A DNA stretch of 5,571 nt from Paracoccaceae bacterium. GTDB taxonomy: Bacteria; Pseudomonadota; Alphaproteobacteria; Rhodobacterales; Rhodobacteraceae. The DNA lies in assembly GCA_026709725.1 (NCBI GenBank), contig JAPOSK010000056.1:1-5571 (forward strand), written 5' to 3'. The translations under genes and the position numbers were made by a program. Shown here in pieces: positions 1 to 5,571 of this stretch. Under the pieces are notes generated by a model, which worked only from the letters and a program-made list of their open reading frames with translations, did not search any database and was not told the DNA's origin. Every line of letters begins with the position of its first letter. The stretch's first letter is position 1.

Positions 1-89
1 AAGCGGAACGGATAAGGTATATGCCCTCCTGGCAGGGGTCGGGAGGCAGTGCAGGGCCATCCATTCGGGATCGGGTGGTGAGATCAGGG
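1..89 (+). other. Leader upstream of carA; possible end of a preceding gene
   Basis: No recognisable gene or promoter is visible here. In the first reading frame a TAA at 13-15 could end an upstream gene, with only four codons visible, too few to identify anything. In many gammaproteobacteria dapB precedes carA, but nothing seen here tests that. The carA frame itself is open through this stretch with an ATG at 21. The residues it would add are rich in Gly, Ser and Arg and are not typical of CarA. Confidence 0.25.
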
Positions 90-104
90 ATGGGAGTTGA
101 CGTG
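77..104 (+). promoter_or_regulatory. Competing ribosome-binding sites and start codons of carA
   Basis: Two starts lie 12 bases apart in the same frame. GGTGAG at 77-82 sits seven bases before ATG 90. GGGAG at 92-96 sits five bases before GTG 102. The GTG start gives [12 protein letters not shown], which aligns residue for residue with MIKSALLVLEDG of E. coli CarA, and its GGAG core is the better Shine-Dalgarno match. The ATG start has the better codon. The sequence alone does not settle the matter. Confidence 0.45.
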
Positions 105-1232
105 CAACATGCAGCGATACTGGCTCTGGAGGATGGCAGTGTCTTTGAGGGTATTGCCATTGGTGCGGCAGGCAGTACCAGCGGTGAGGTCGTCTTCAAC
201 ACCGCAATGACCGGCTACCAGGAAATCCTCACAGATCCATCGTATGCCCGGCAGATCATTACTCTGACGTACCCACATATTGGCAACACCGGCACCAATG
301 ATGAGGATAATGAGTCGCTGCGGGTCTGGGCCGCCGGGCTGGTCATCCGGGATCTGCCCCTCCTGGCCAGCAACTGGCGGAAACAGCAGACCCTGAGCAG
401 GTTTCTTGAGAGCAGGGGCATTATCGGCATTGCCGAAATCGATACGCGCAGACTGACTCGCCGCCTGCGGGACAAGGGGGCCCTGAACGGTGCCATCATG
501 ACTGGTGCTGCGAATGATGGTGATCACAAGGCAAAGGCGATCGCTCTGGCAAAAGACTTCCCGGGCTTGAAAGGGATGGATCTGGCCAGGGAAGTCTCGG
601 TCAGTGAAGCGTATGACTGGAGCGGGGGCGTGTGGACGCCCGAGGGTGGCTGCGGGCCCGGAGATGATGCGAAGTTCAGGGTGGTGGCCTATGACTTTGG
701 TGTCAAGCGAAACATCCTGCGCATGCTGGTTGAGCGTGGTTGTCGGGTGCGGGTGGTGCCGGCGGAGACTCCCGCCGGGACGGTGCTTGCCATGCAGCCC
801 GATGGTGTTTTTCTTTCAAATGGTCCGGGTGACCCTGAGCCTTGTGACTATGCAGTTCTGGCCATCAGGAAGTTTCTGGAGCAAGAGGTGCCGCTGTTTG
901 GAATCTGCCTTGGATGCCAGCTGCTGGCTCTGGCCTCCGGTGCGCAGACAATCAAGATGCAATCGGGGCATCACGGGGCCAATCATCCGGTGCAGAACCT
1001 GAACGACGGAACTGTGATGATCACCAGCCAGAATCATGGATTTGCCGTGGATCCCGAGACTCTGCCTGTGACCTTGCGGGCCACACATTTATCCCTTTTT
1101 GATGGATCGCTGCAGGGTATAGAGCGCATCGATAAACCCGCCTTCGCATTTCAGGGTCATCCCGAAGCCAGTCCCGGTCCCCATGACGCGGCACCACTCT
1201 TTGACCATTTCATTGAACTGATGCAACGATAG
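90..1232 (+). CDS. carA: Carbamoyl-phosphate synthetase small (glutaminase) subunit CarA
   Basis: CarA hydrolyses glutamine and passes the ammonia to CarB, the first step in making carbamoyl phosphate for UMP and arginine synthesis in the cytoplasm. The 380-residue frame matches the E. coli protein (382 residues, from memory) along its whole length. The N-terminal CPSase small-chain domain carries [21 protein letters not shown] and [14 protein letters not shown]. The C-terminal half is a class I glutamine amidotransferase with [14 protein letters not shown], the nucleophile elbow GICLGCQ (Cys273 in this numbering) and the GHPEASPGP segment with His357 and Glu359, so the catalytic triad is complete. 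One oddity is Cys where CarA usually has His in the elbow (GICLGHQ). Start choice: the frame is open to an ATG at 21, but that adds 23 residues with no counterpart. ATG 90 has GGTGAG seven bases upstream. GTG 102 is a serious rival, because it gives exact N-terminal collinearity with E. coli and puts the triad at 269/353/355. carB follows after 23 bases. Function is certain; only the start is open. Confidence 0.97.
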   Translation: MGVDVQHAAILALEDGSVFEGIAIGAAGSTSGEVVFNTAMTGYQEILTDPSYARQIITLTYPHIGNTGTNDEDNESLRVWAAGLVIRDLPLLASNWRKQQTLSRFLESRGIIGIAEIDTRRLTRRLRDKGALNGAIMTGAANDGDHKAKAIALAKDFPGLKGMDLAREVSVSEAYDWSGGVWTPEGGCGPGDDAKFRVVAYDFGVKRNILRMLVERGCRVRVVPAETPAGTVLAMQPDGVFLSNGPGDPEPCDYAVLAIRKFLEQEVPLFGICLGCQLLALASGAQTIKMQSGHHGANHPVQNLNDGTVMITSQNHGFAVDPETLPVTLRATHLSLFDGSLQGIERIDKPAFAFQGHPEASPGPHDAAPLFDHFIELMQR

Positions 1233-1239
1233 GCTGTCC

Positions 1240-1247
1240 GGAAAGAG
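1240..1247 (+). promoter_or_regulatory. Ribosome-binding site of carB
   Basis: The purine-rich run GGAAAGAG lies in the 23-base gap between the carA stop (TAG, 1230-1232) and the carB ATG at 1256, with eight bases between run and start. It is a modest Shine-Dalgarno match. The short gap, with no hairpin, fits one transcript for both subunits. Confidence 0.5.
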
Positions 1248-1255
1248 ATCCCGCA

Positions 1256-4200
1256 ATGCCACGCAGAACAGATATTGAGAGCATTCTGGTTATCGGTGCC
1301 GGACCCATCGTGATCGGTCAGGCCTGTGAATTTGACTACTCCGGCACCCAGGCCTGCAAGGCTCTGAAGGAAGAGGGCTATCGGATCATTCTGGTGAACT
1401 CCAATCCGGCCACCATCATGACCGATCCGGCTCTGGCGGATGCAACCTATATCGAACCTGTCGAGTGGGCGATCGTGGAGAAGATCATCGCCAGCGAGAT
1501 GCCCGATGCCATTCTTCCCACCATGGGCGGCCAGACCGCCCTCAATTGCACACTGGACCTGAATCGTCGGGGGGTTCTGGCAAAATACAATGTGGAGCTG
1601 ATCGGCGCCACATGTGAGGCGATAGACAAGGCAGAGGATCGCGCACTGTTCGACAGGGCGATGACAGGGATTGGTCTTGTGACCCCGCGCCATGTCATGG
1701 CGCATACCATGGAGGATGCCCGTGTTGCGATGGACGAAATCGGTTTTCCCTGCATTATTCGGCCATCCTTCACACTCGGCGGGTCCGGTGGTGGTATCGC
1801 CTTCAACAAGGAGGAGTTTGACGAGATCTGCTCCCGCGGACTTGAATTATCACCGACCAATGAGTTGCTGATTGATGAATCGCTGATTGGCTGGAAAGAA
1901 TATGAGCTGGAGGTGGTGCGCGACAGCAATGACAATTGCATTGTCGTATGTGCCATTGAGAATCTTGACGCCATGGGCGTGCACACCGGCGATTCCGTTA
2001 CCGTGGCGCCCGCGCAGACCCTGACGGACAAGGAATACCAGGTCATGCGCAACGCAGCCATCAACGTGTTGCGCGAGATCGGTGTGGAGACCGGAGGCTC
2101 GAATGTACAGTTTGCCGTGAATCCAAAAAACGGCCGCCTGGTTGTGATTGAGATGAACCCGCGGGTTTCCCGTTCATCAGCACTCGCCTCCAAGGCCACG
2201 GGCTTCCCGATTGCCAGGGTTGCTGCCAAACTGGCGATTGGTTTTACCCTGGATGAACTGCGCAATGAGATTACCGGCGGAGTTACCCCGGCATCCTTTG
2301 AGCCCGCCATTGATTATGTGGTCACCAAGATTCCCCGTTTCACGTTCGAGAAATTTCCCGATGCGAATGATCGCATCACCACACAGATGAAATCCGTGGG
2401 CGAGGTGATGGCAATCGGTCGAACGTTTCAGGAATCGCTGCAAAAGGCCTTGCGCGGCCTGGAGGTGGGCATGTGTGGATTCGACCCTGTTCTTGACAGG
2501 GATGCTCCCGATGCCCGGGACATTTTGGTGCGCGAGATCAAGGAACCCGGACCGCAACGCATCTGGTACCTTGCCGAAGCCTTCCGGTCGGGATGGACAA
2601 TCGAAACCGTAAACGAATTGAGCGGTATTGATCCATGGTTCCTGGCCCAGATCGAGGATCTTGTTGCCCATGAACAACGGCTGGGCAGTCTTGAACTCGC
2701 CGATATCGGTCATGACGCCATGCGCTTCTACAAGCGAAAGGGGTTCTCCGATCAAAGGCTCGCGCAACTGCTTGATGCGGATGCCGGTGATGTCCGGGCC
2801 GTCCGGCATGCGCTCGGGGTGCGACCGGTCTACAAGCGGGTGGATACCTGTGCCGCGGAGTTTGTTGCGACCACAGCCTACATGTATTCCACCTATGAAG
2901 AGGAGTGCGAGGCCAACCCCTCCGACCGGGACAAGATCATGGTTCTGGGTGGTGGGCCCAACCGCATCGGCCAGGGAATCGAATTCGATTACTGCTGCGT
3001 TCACGCCGCACTCGCCATGCATGAGGATGGTTTTGAGACCATCATGGTGAACTGCAACCCGGAAACAGTGTCCACCGATTTCAATATTTCGGACCGGCTG
3101 TACTTCGAACCACTGACATTCGAGGATGTCCTTGAGATCGCCATGATGGAAAAGCCAAAAGGTGTGATCGTGCAGTTCGGCGGTCAGACCCCGTTGAATC
3201 TGGCACGGCAGCTGGAGCAGGCCGATGTGCCGATTGTTGGCACTTCGCCCGATGCCATTGATCACGCCGAAGACCGTGAACGCTTCCAGCGGCTGATCCG
3301 GCAGCTGGGTCTGCACCAGCCCGCCAACTGTACAGTCCGCAGCGTGGAAGCGGGTCTTGAGCAGGCCAGGCGCATTCGTTACCCCCTGGTGGTCAGACCA
3401 TCCTATGTGCTTGGGGGTCGCGCCATGGAAATTGTTTACAATGAGGCAGAACTTGCCCACTACATGCGGAAGGCAGTTCTGGCCTCCGATGCAAGTCCGG
3501 TTCTGCTGGATCACTATCTCGATGCGGCGATAGAGATTGATGTGGATCTGGTTTGCGACGGCAGGCAGGTCGTTGTGGGCGCAATCATGCAGCATATTGA
3601 ACAGGCAGGCATCCATTCCGGAGATTCGGCCTGTTCCCTGCCGCCCTACAATCTGCCCGATGCAGTCCAGTCGGAAATCCGCCTGCAGGTGTCTGCAATT
3701 GCGCTGGAGCTTGGTGTTGTCGGCCTGATGAACGCTCAAATCGCCTATCAGGATGGCAAGATCTATATCATCGAAGTGAACCCTCGGGCGTCAAGAACAG
3801 TGCCTTTTGTTTCCAAGTGCATTGGCCAATCGCTGGCCAAGGTGGCCGCCCGTTGCATGCTCGGCACATCGCTGGCTGAGCAGAATTTCATCGATGAGGT
3901 GATCCCTCGTGCCTTTGCTGTCAAGGAAGCGGTTTTTCCATTCAACAAGTTTCCCGGTGTCAATCCCATTCTGGGTCCGGAAATGAAGTCCACCGGTGAG
4001 GTGATGGGGGTTGGCACGTCCTTTGCCGAAGCCTATGCCAAGTCCCAGCTGGGGGCCGGGGAGCACATCAGGACCAGCGGCAATGCGTTTATCAGTGTTC
4101 GTGACCGCGACAAACCGGCTGTGGTGGATATGGCCAGGCGTTTGCTTGATCTTGGCTATTCCCTGATTGCAACGCATGGCACTGCAAAGGTTATTGCCCA

Positions 4201-4480
4201 TGCAGGATTGCCGGTCCAGCGTGTAAACAAGGTCCTTGAGGGCCGGCCGCATGTTGTCGACATGCTTAAGAATGATGAAATCCAGCTTGTGTTCAATACC
4301 ACGGAAGGCAGACAGGCGATCGCGGACTCTGCCGCAATCCGCAGTACAGCCCTCCGTCAATCCGTGTTTTGCACAACAACCATCGCCGGGGGACTTGCAG
4401 TCTGCGATGCGCTGGAGTTCGGCGACGACTTCTCCGTCTACGCACTCCAGAAACTACACGCAGAACGCACCCAACCCTGA
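1256..4480 (+). CDS. carB: Carbamoyl-phosphate synthetase large (ammonia-dependent) subunit CarB
   Basis: CarB makes carbamoyl phosphate from bicarbonate, ammonia delivered by CarA, and two ATP. At 1074 residues it matches the usual length (E. coli 1073), and the start [22 protein letters not shown] is collinear with [22 protein letters not shown]. It has two homologous ATP-grasp halves. The first (about 1-403) has [17 protein letters not shown] near 164-180 and the metal-binding VIEMNPR with Glu299 and Asn301. The second (about 553-935) has [17 protein letters not shown] near 709-725, [12 protein letters not shown] (ornithine-site Glu and Asp) and [14 protein letters not shown]. Between them is the oligomerisation region. 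The C-terminal MGS-like allosteric domain (from about 936) keeps Lys953 (SVRDRDK), [16 protein letters not shown] and Asn1014 (FNTTEG). These are the E. coli UMP/IMP-binding positions, shifted by one, so feedback inhibition by UMP and activation by IMP and ornithine are expected. No frameshift or missing residue was seen. It is the second gene of the carAB unit. Confidence 0.98.
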   Translation: MPRRTDIESILVIGAGPIVIGQACEFDYSGTQACKALKEEGYRIILVNSNPATIMTDPALADATYIEPVEWAIVEKIIASEMPDAILPTMGGQTALNCTLDLNRRGVLAKYNVELIGATCEAIDKAEDRALFDRAMTGIGLVTPRHVMAHTMEDARVAMDEIGFPCIIRPSFTLGGSGGGIAFNKEEFDEICSRGLELSPTNELLIDESLIGWKEYELEVVRDSNDNCIVVCAIENLDAMGVHTGDSVTVAPAQTLTDKEYQVMRNAAINVLREIGVETGGSNVQFAVNPKNGRLVVIEMNPRVSRSSALASKATGFPIARVAAKLAIGFTLDELRNEITGGVTPASFEPAIDYVVTKIPRFTFEKFPDANDRITTQMKSVGEVMAIGRTFQESLQKALRGLEVGMCGFDPVLDRDAPDARDILVREIKEPGPQRIWYLAEAFRSGWTIETVNELSGIDPWFLAQIEDLVAHEQRLGSLELADIGHDAMRFYKRKGFSDQRLAQLLDADAGDVRAVRHALGVRPVYKRVDTCAAEFVATTAYMYSTYEEECEANPSDRDKIMVLGGGPNRIGQGIEFDYCCVHAALAMHEDGFETIMVNCNPETVSTDFNISDRLYFEPLTFEDVLEIAMMEKPKGVIVQFGGQTPLNLARQLEQADVPIVGTSPDAIDHAEDRERFQRLIRQLGLHQPANCTVRSVEAGLEQARRIRYPLVVRPSYVLGGRAMEIVYNEAELAHYMRKAVLASDASPVLLDHYLDAAIEIDVDLVCDGRQVVVGAIMQHIEQAGIHSGDSACSLPPYNLPDAVQSEIRLQVSAIALELGVVGLMNAQIAYQDGKIYIIEVNPRASRTVPFVSKCIGQSLAKVAARCMLGTSLAEQNFIDEVIPRAFAVKEAVFPFNKFPGVNPILGPEMKSTGEVMGVGTSFAEAYAKSQLGAGEHIRTSGNAFISVRDRDKPAVVDMARRLLDLGYSLIATHGTAKVIAHAGLPVQRVNKVLEGRPHVVDMLKNDEIQLVFNTTEGRQAIADSAAIRSTALRQSVFCTTTIAGGLAVCDALEFGDDFSVYALQKLHAERTQP

Positions 4481-4524
4481 GTTCAATTTCCTGACATGCA
4501 TCCCAATAGACATCAGAACCGGCA

Positions 4525-4579
4525 CTGCACGGAACAGATCAGTCGTCCTGCGGCCCCAACAGTTCCGACAGCACATTTT
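4525..4579 (+). terminator. Weak candidate terminator after carB
   Basis: A stem forms from CTG-CA-CGGAAC (4525-4535) and GTTCCG-A-CAG (4562-4571): six pairs, a small internal loop, then three more pairs. The loop is 26 bases. A TTTT run follows at 4576-4579. It lies 45 bases after the carB stop, a plausible place for an end of transcription. The long loop and short T run make it poor as an intrinsic terminator; it may only be a 3' stabilising hairpin. Confidence 0.2.
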
Positions 4580-4683
4580 GACGCAGGTCGTTTGCTCATC
4601 ATCGTCCCAGGATCTGCACTGTCGGCAGGTCTCAAGTGCCATTCGGACACTGCCTGTCGCAGAGCCGGCTGCCATCATCAGGA

Positions 4684-4706
4684 AAACACATGCGAGTGTT
4701 CCGCAT
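4684..4706 (-). terminator. Weak terminator-like hairpin on the minus strand
   Basis: Read on the minus strand, ATGCG (4706-4702) and CGCAT (4694-4690) form a five-pair stem with a seven-base loop, followed by GTG and TTTT. The stem is short and the T run is only four long, so the signal is weak. It gains interest from its position 15 bases beyond the junction element and from the competing hairpin ACAC/GTGT that uses overlapping bases. Confidence 0.18.
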
Positions 4707-4793
4707 CGCTGACCTGATTGAATTCACCTGATGGAGGGGCCGGCGCACCCGGATCAGGTTCACTGATTGGCGGAACGGGGCAGTCCCCGAATT
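4690..4793. ncRNA. Candidate structured RNA element (three-way junction plus hairpin)
   Basis: Plus-strand coordinates. Closing stem: AATTC 4721-4725 with GAATT 4789-4793. The first arm starts at the very next base: ACCTGAT 4726-4732 pairs with ATCAGGT 4753-4759, and CCGG 4740-4743 pairs with CCGG 4749-4752 around the loop CGCAC. The 3' strand is thus one continuous 11-base side, while the 5' side bulges GGAGGGG. After the linker 4760-4776, the second arm GGGG-CAGT-CCCC (4777-4788) abuts the closing stem with no gap. A separate hairpin ATGCG/CGCAT (4690-4706) precedes the junction, and GTTCCGC 4698-4704 in its loop and 3' strand is complementary to GCGGAAC 4770-4776 in the linker. The complement folds the same way, so the transcribed strand is unknown. 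A minus transcript would come from the MaoC side and a plus transcript from carB. Function is unknown; chance pairing or a repeat-element copy are the alternatives. Confidence 0.35.
4712..4767. repeat. Cluster of ACCTGAT direct and inverted repeats
   Basis: ACCTGAT occurs at 4712-4718 and again at 4726-4732. Its complement ATCAGGT is at 4753-4759, and the partial copy CTGAT is at 4763-4767. Either direct copy can pair with the inverted one over seven bases. Alternatively ATCAG 4753-4757 can pair with CTGAT 4763-4767 around a five-base loop. Only one of these pairings can exist at a time. The repeats are seen directly; a function is not. Confidence 0.6.
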
Positions 4794-5033
4794 GTGCCAT
4801 TTTGCCGCAGACCATTCGAAGCATACGTCCTGTCCGCCTTCATTGGACGGGTCGATATCAGCGCGCCGAATGATCATGCTTGACCCGATCTGATTTTCAA
4901 TCGTTGCCGGATCAAGGATCATCGGAGATGTTGCCTATATCGCCCTTTTGGCGTGTCAAGGATCTGACAAGTCCCTTTGCTGCATGCGGGAAGTCATCAG
5001 AGGATTACCGGATCGCATGATCGCGTGGGGGAT

Positions 5034-5567
5034 CTATTCCCTGCATTGCATTGTGTCGACCACTGCATGGTCACGCCTGGTCGCAAGAAAACTGCGGGTG
5101 ATATGCATCACATGGGCCCCATGCTGGTTCCTGCCGGTATGGCATGCGGTGACGATACCGGATTCGGGTCGTGATGCGCTGTCCCGGATGGCGAGGATGC
5201 GGGTTTCGGCATACAGCGTATCGCCAACATAGACAGGGGCTGGAATCTCCACCCTGTCAAAGCCGAGATTGGCAATGGCTTTCTGGCTGGTGATGCGCAC
5301 GCACATGCCGGTGATGAGGGCCAGTGTGAACGTCGAATTGACCAGGGGTTGACCGAACTCGGTATGGGAAGCATAGTTTGAATCGAAATGCAGGGGGTGT
5401 GTGTTCATCGTCAGATTTGTGAACCAGGTGTTGTCTGTTTCCGTGATTGTACGTCCGGGCCAGTGTTCATAGATATCACCGACCATGAAGTCCTCAAGGG
5501 ACAGCCCCGGATCCTCACGGAACCGTTGTCCCTCAACATGCCGCATACCGTTCAGAGTACGTGTCAT
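5034..5567 (-). CDS. MaoC-like hotdog-fold enoyl-CoA hydratase/dehydratase
   Basis: This is probably a cytoplasmic enzyme that adds or removes water across the double bond of a CoA thioester. The 177-residue frame matches single-hotdog MaoC proteins: an N-terminal LEDFMVGDIYEHWPGRTITETDNTWF segment, then TMNTHPLHFDSNYASHTEFGQPLVNSTF over the hot-dog helix (about 54-80), and a C-terminal strand region with PVYVGDTLYAETRIL and GIVT. His60 corresponds to the catalytic His of R-hydratases such as PhaJ. The partner Asp of the usual DxNPxH motif reads Asn55 here, and the Asn reads His57. From memory, this MNTHPxHFD form is typical of a subgroup near mycobacterial Rv2499c and mesaconyl- or itaconyl-CoA hydratases, so branched or dicarboxylic acyl-CoA substrates are possible but unproved. 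The gene converges on carB and ends 553 bases away. ATG 5567 has only the bases GAGA visible upstream and the frame is open to the edge, so the true start may lie outside; ATG 5546 is another option. Confidence 0.85.
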   Translation of the reverse strand: MTRTLNGMRHVEGQRFREDPGLSLEDFMVGDIYEHWPGRTITETDNTWFTNLTMNTHPLHFDSNYASHTEFGQPLVNSTFTLALITGMCVRITSQKAIANLGFDRVEIPAPVYVGDTLYAETRILAIRDSASRPESGIVTACHTGRNQHGAHVMHITRSFLATRRDHAVVDTMQCRE

Positions 5568-5571
5568 TCTC

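Larger units (their letters stand above)
4481..5033. other. 553-base gene-free interval between convergent carB and MaoC gene
   Basis: No frame here has a recognisable product, a good ribosome-binding site and a sensible length together. The longest purely intergenic frame (4632-4922, minus, 96 codons) has no Shine-Dalgarno sequence and no familiar motif. What the interval does hold is secondary structure: a long-loop hairpin at 4525-4571, a cluster of interlocking inverted repeats at 4690-4793, and two small back-to-back hairpins at 4941-4953 (CGCC/GGCG) and 4954-4969 (TGTCA/TGACA). None is a textbook terminator with a long T run, although two convergent genes end here. No tRNA, insertion-sequence end or integron attC site was found on reading both strands. 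Confidence 0.6.

Noticed and set aside
2177..3739. 520-codon minus-strand frame inside carB, and the other long antisense frames within carA and carB
   Set aside because: They are shadows of highly conserved genes, rich in His, Cys and Arg runs, with no recognisable domains.
4554..4568. Integron attC-like half sites (CCCCAAC followed by GTTCCGA)
   Set aside because: Neither fits the RYYYAAC/GTTRRRY core rules, and no matching outer pair or integrase was seen.
4749..4763. A functional thiamin pyrophosphate riboswitch
   Set aside because: Only the P4/P5-like block matches. CTGAGA and GCG-AGGGA are missing and no thiamin gene lies downstream, so it is kept as a resemblance in the findings.
4796..4830. 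tRNA T-loop-like TTCGAA near 4816
   Set aside because: The flanking bases do not form a five-pair T stem, and no acceptor, D or anticodon arms can be laid out around it.
4632..4922. 96-codon minus-strand frame beginning MILDPATIENQIG
   Set aside because: No Shine-Dalgarno sequence before ATG 4922, no recognised motif, and it runs straight through the structured repeat element; frames of this length are common by chance in GC-rich DNA.
4931..4959. Minus-strand promoter with perfect TTGACA (4959-4954)
   Set aside because: The only -10-like hexamer, TATAGG (4939-4934), is 14 bases away rather than about 17 and matches only four of six positions.

Overview
The window looks like chromosomal DNA from a gammaproteobacterium of moderately high GC content. 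The basis is recalled similarity: both carbamoyl-phosphate synthetase subunits read almost collinearly with the Escherichia coli and Pseudomonas proteins. No species can be named from this stretch.

Layout. Positions 1-89 are a short leader. carA (90-1232, +) and carB (1256-4480, +) follow, 23 bases apart, clearly as one transcription unit. They encode the glutaminase and synthetase subunits of carbamoyl-phosphate synthetase, which supplies carbamoyl phosphate for both pyrimidine and arginine synthesis. Catalytic, ammonia-producing and allosteric residues are all in place. At the right edge a MaoC-like hotdog hydratase gene (5034-5567, -) runs towards carB. Its start lies at or beyond the window edge.

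Between the two convergent genes lie 553 bases (4481-5033) with no convincing gene. This is the only non-routine part. It contains a dense cluster of inverted repeats at 4690-4793 that folds on paper, on either strand, into a compact three-way junction. A neighbouring hairpin has a loop that is complementary to the junction's linker. On the minus strand one arm of the junction closely resembles the P4/P5 arm of a thiamin pyrophosphate (TPP) riboswitch, but the diagnostic TPP-binding motifs are missing. It is best recorded as a candidate structured RNA or repeat element of unknown function. No mobile element, CRISPR array, tRNA or rRNA gene was recognised.

The carAB pair is ordinary housekeeping DNA. 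The MaoC gene probably belongs to a CoA-ester pathway whose other genes lie outside the window.
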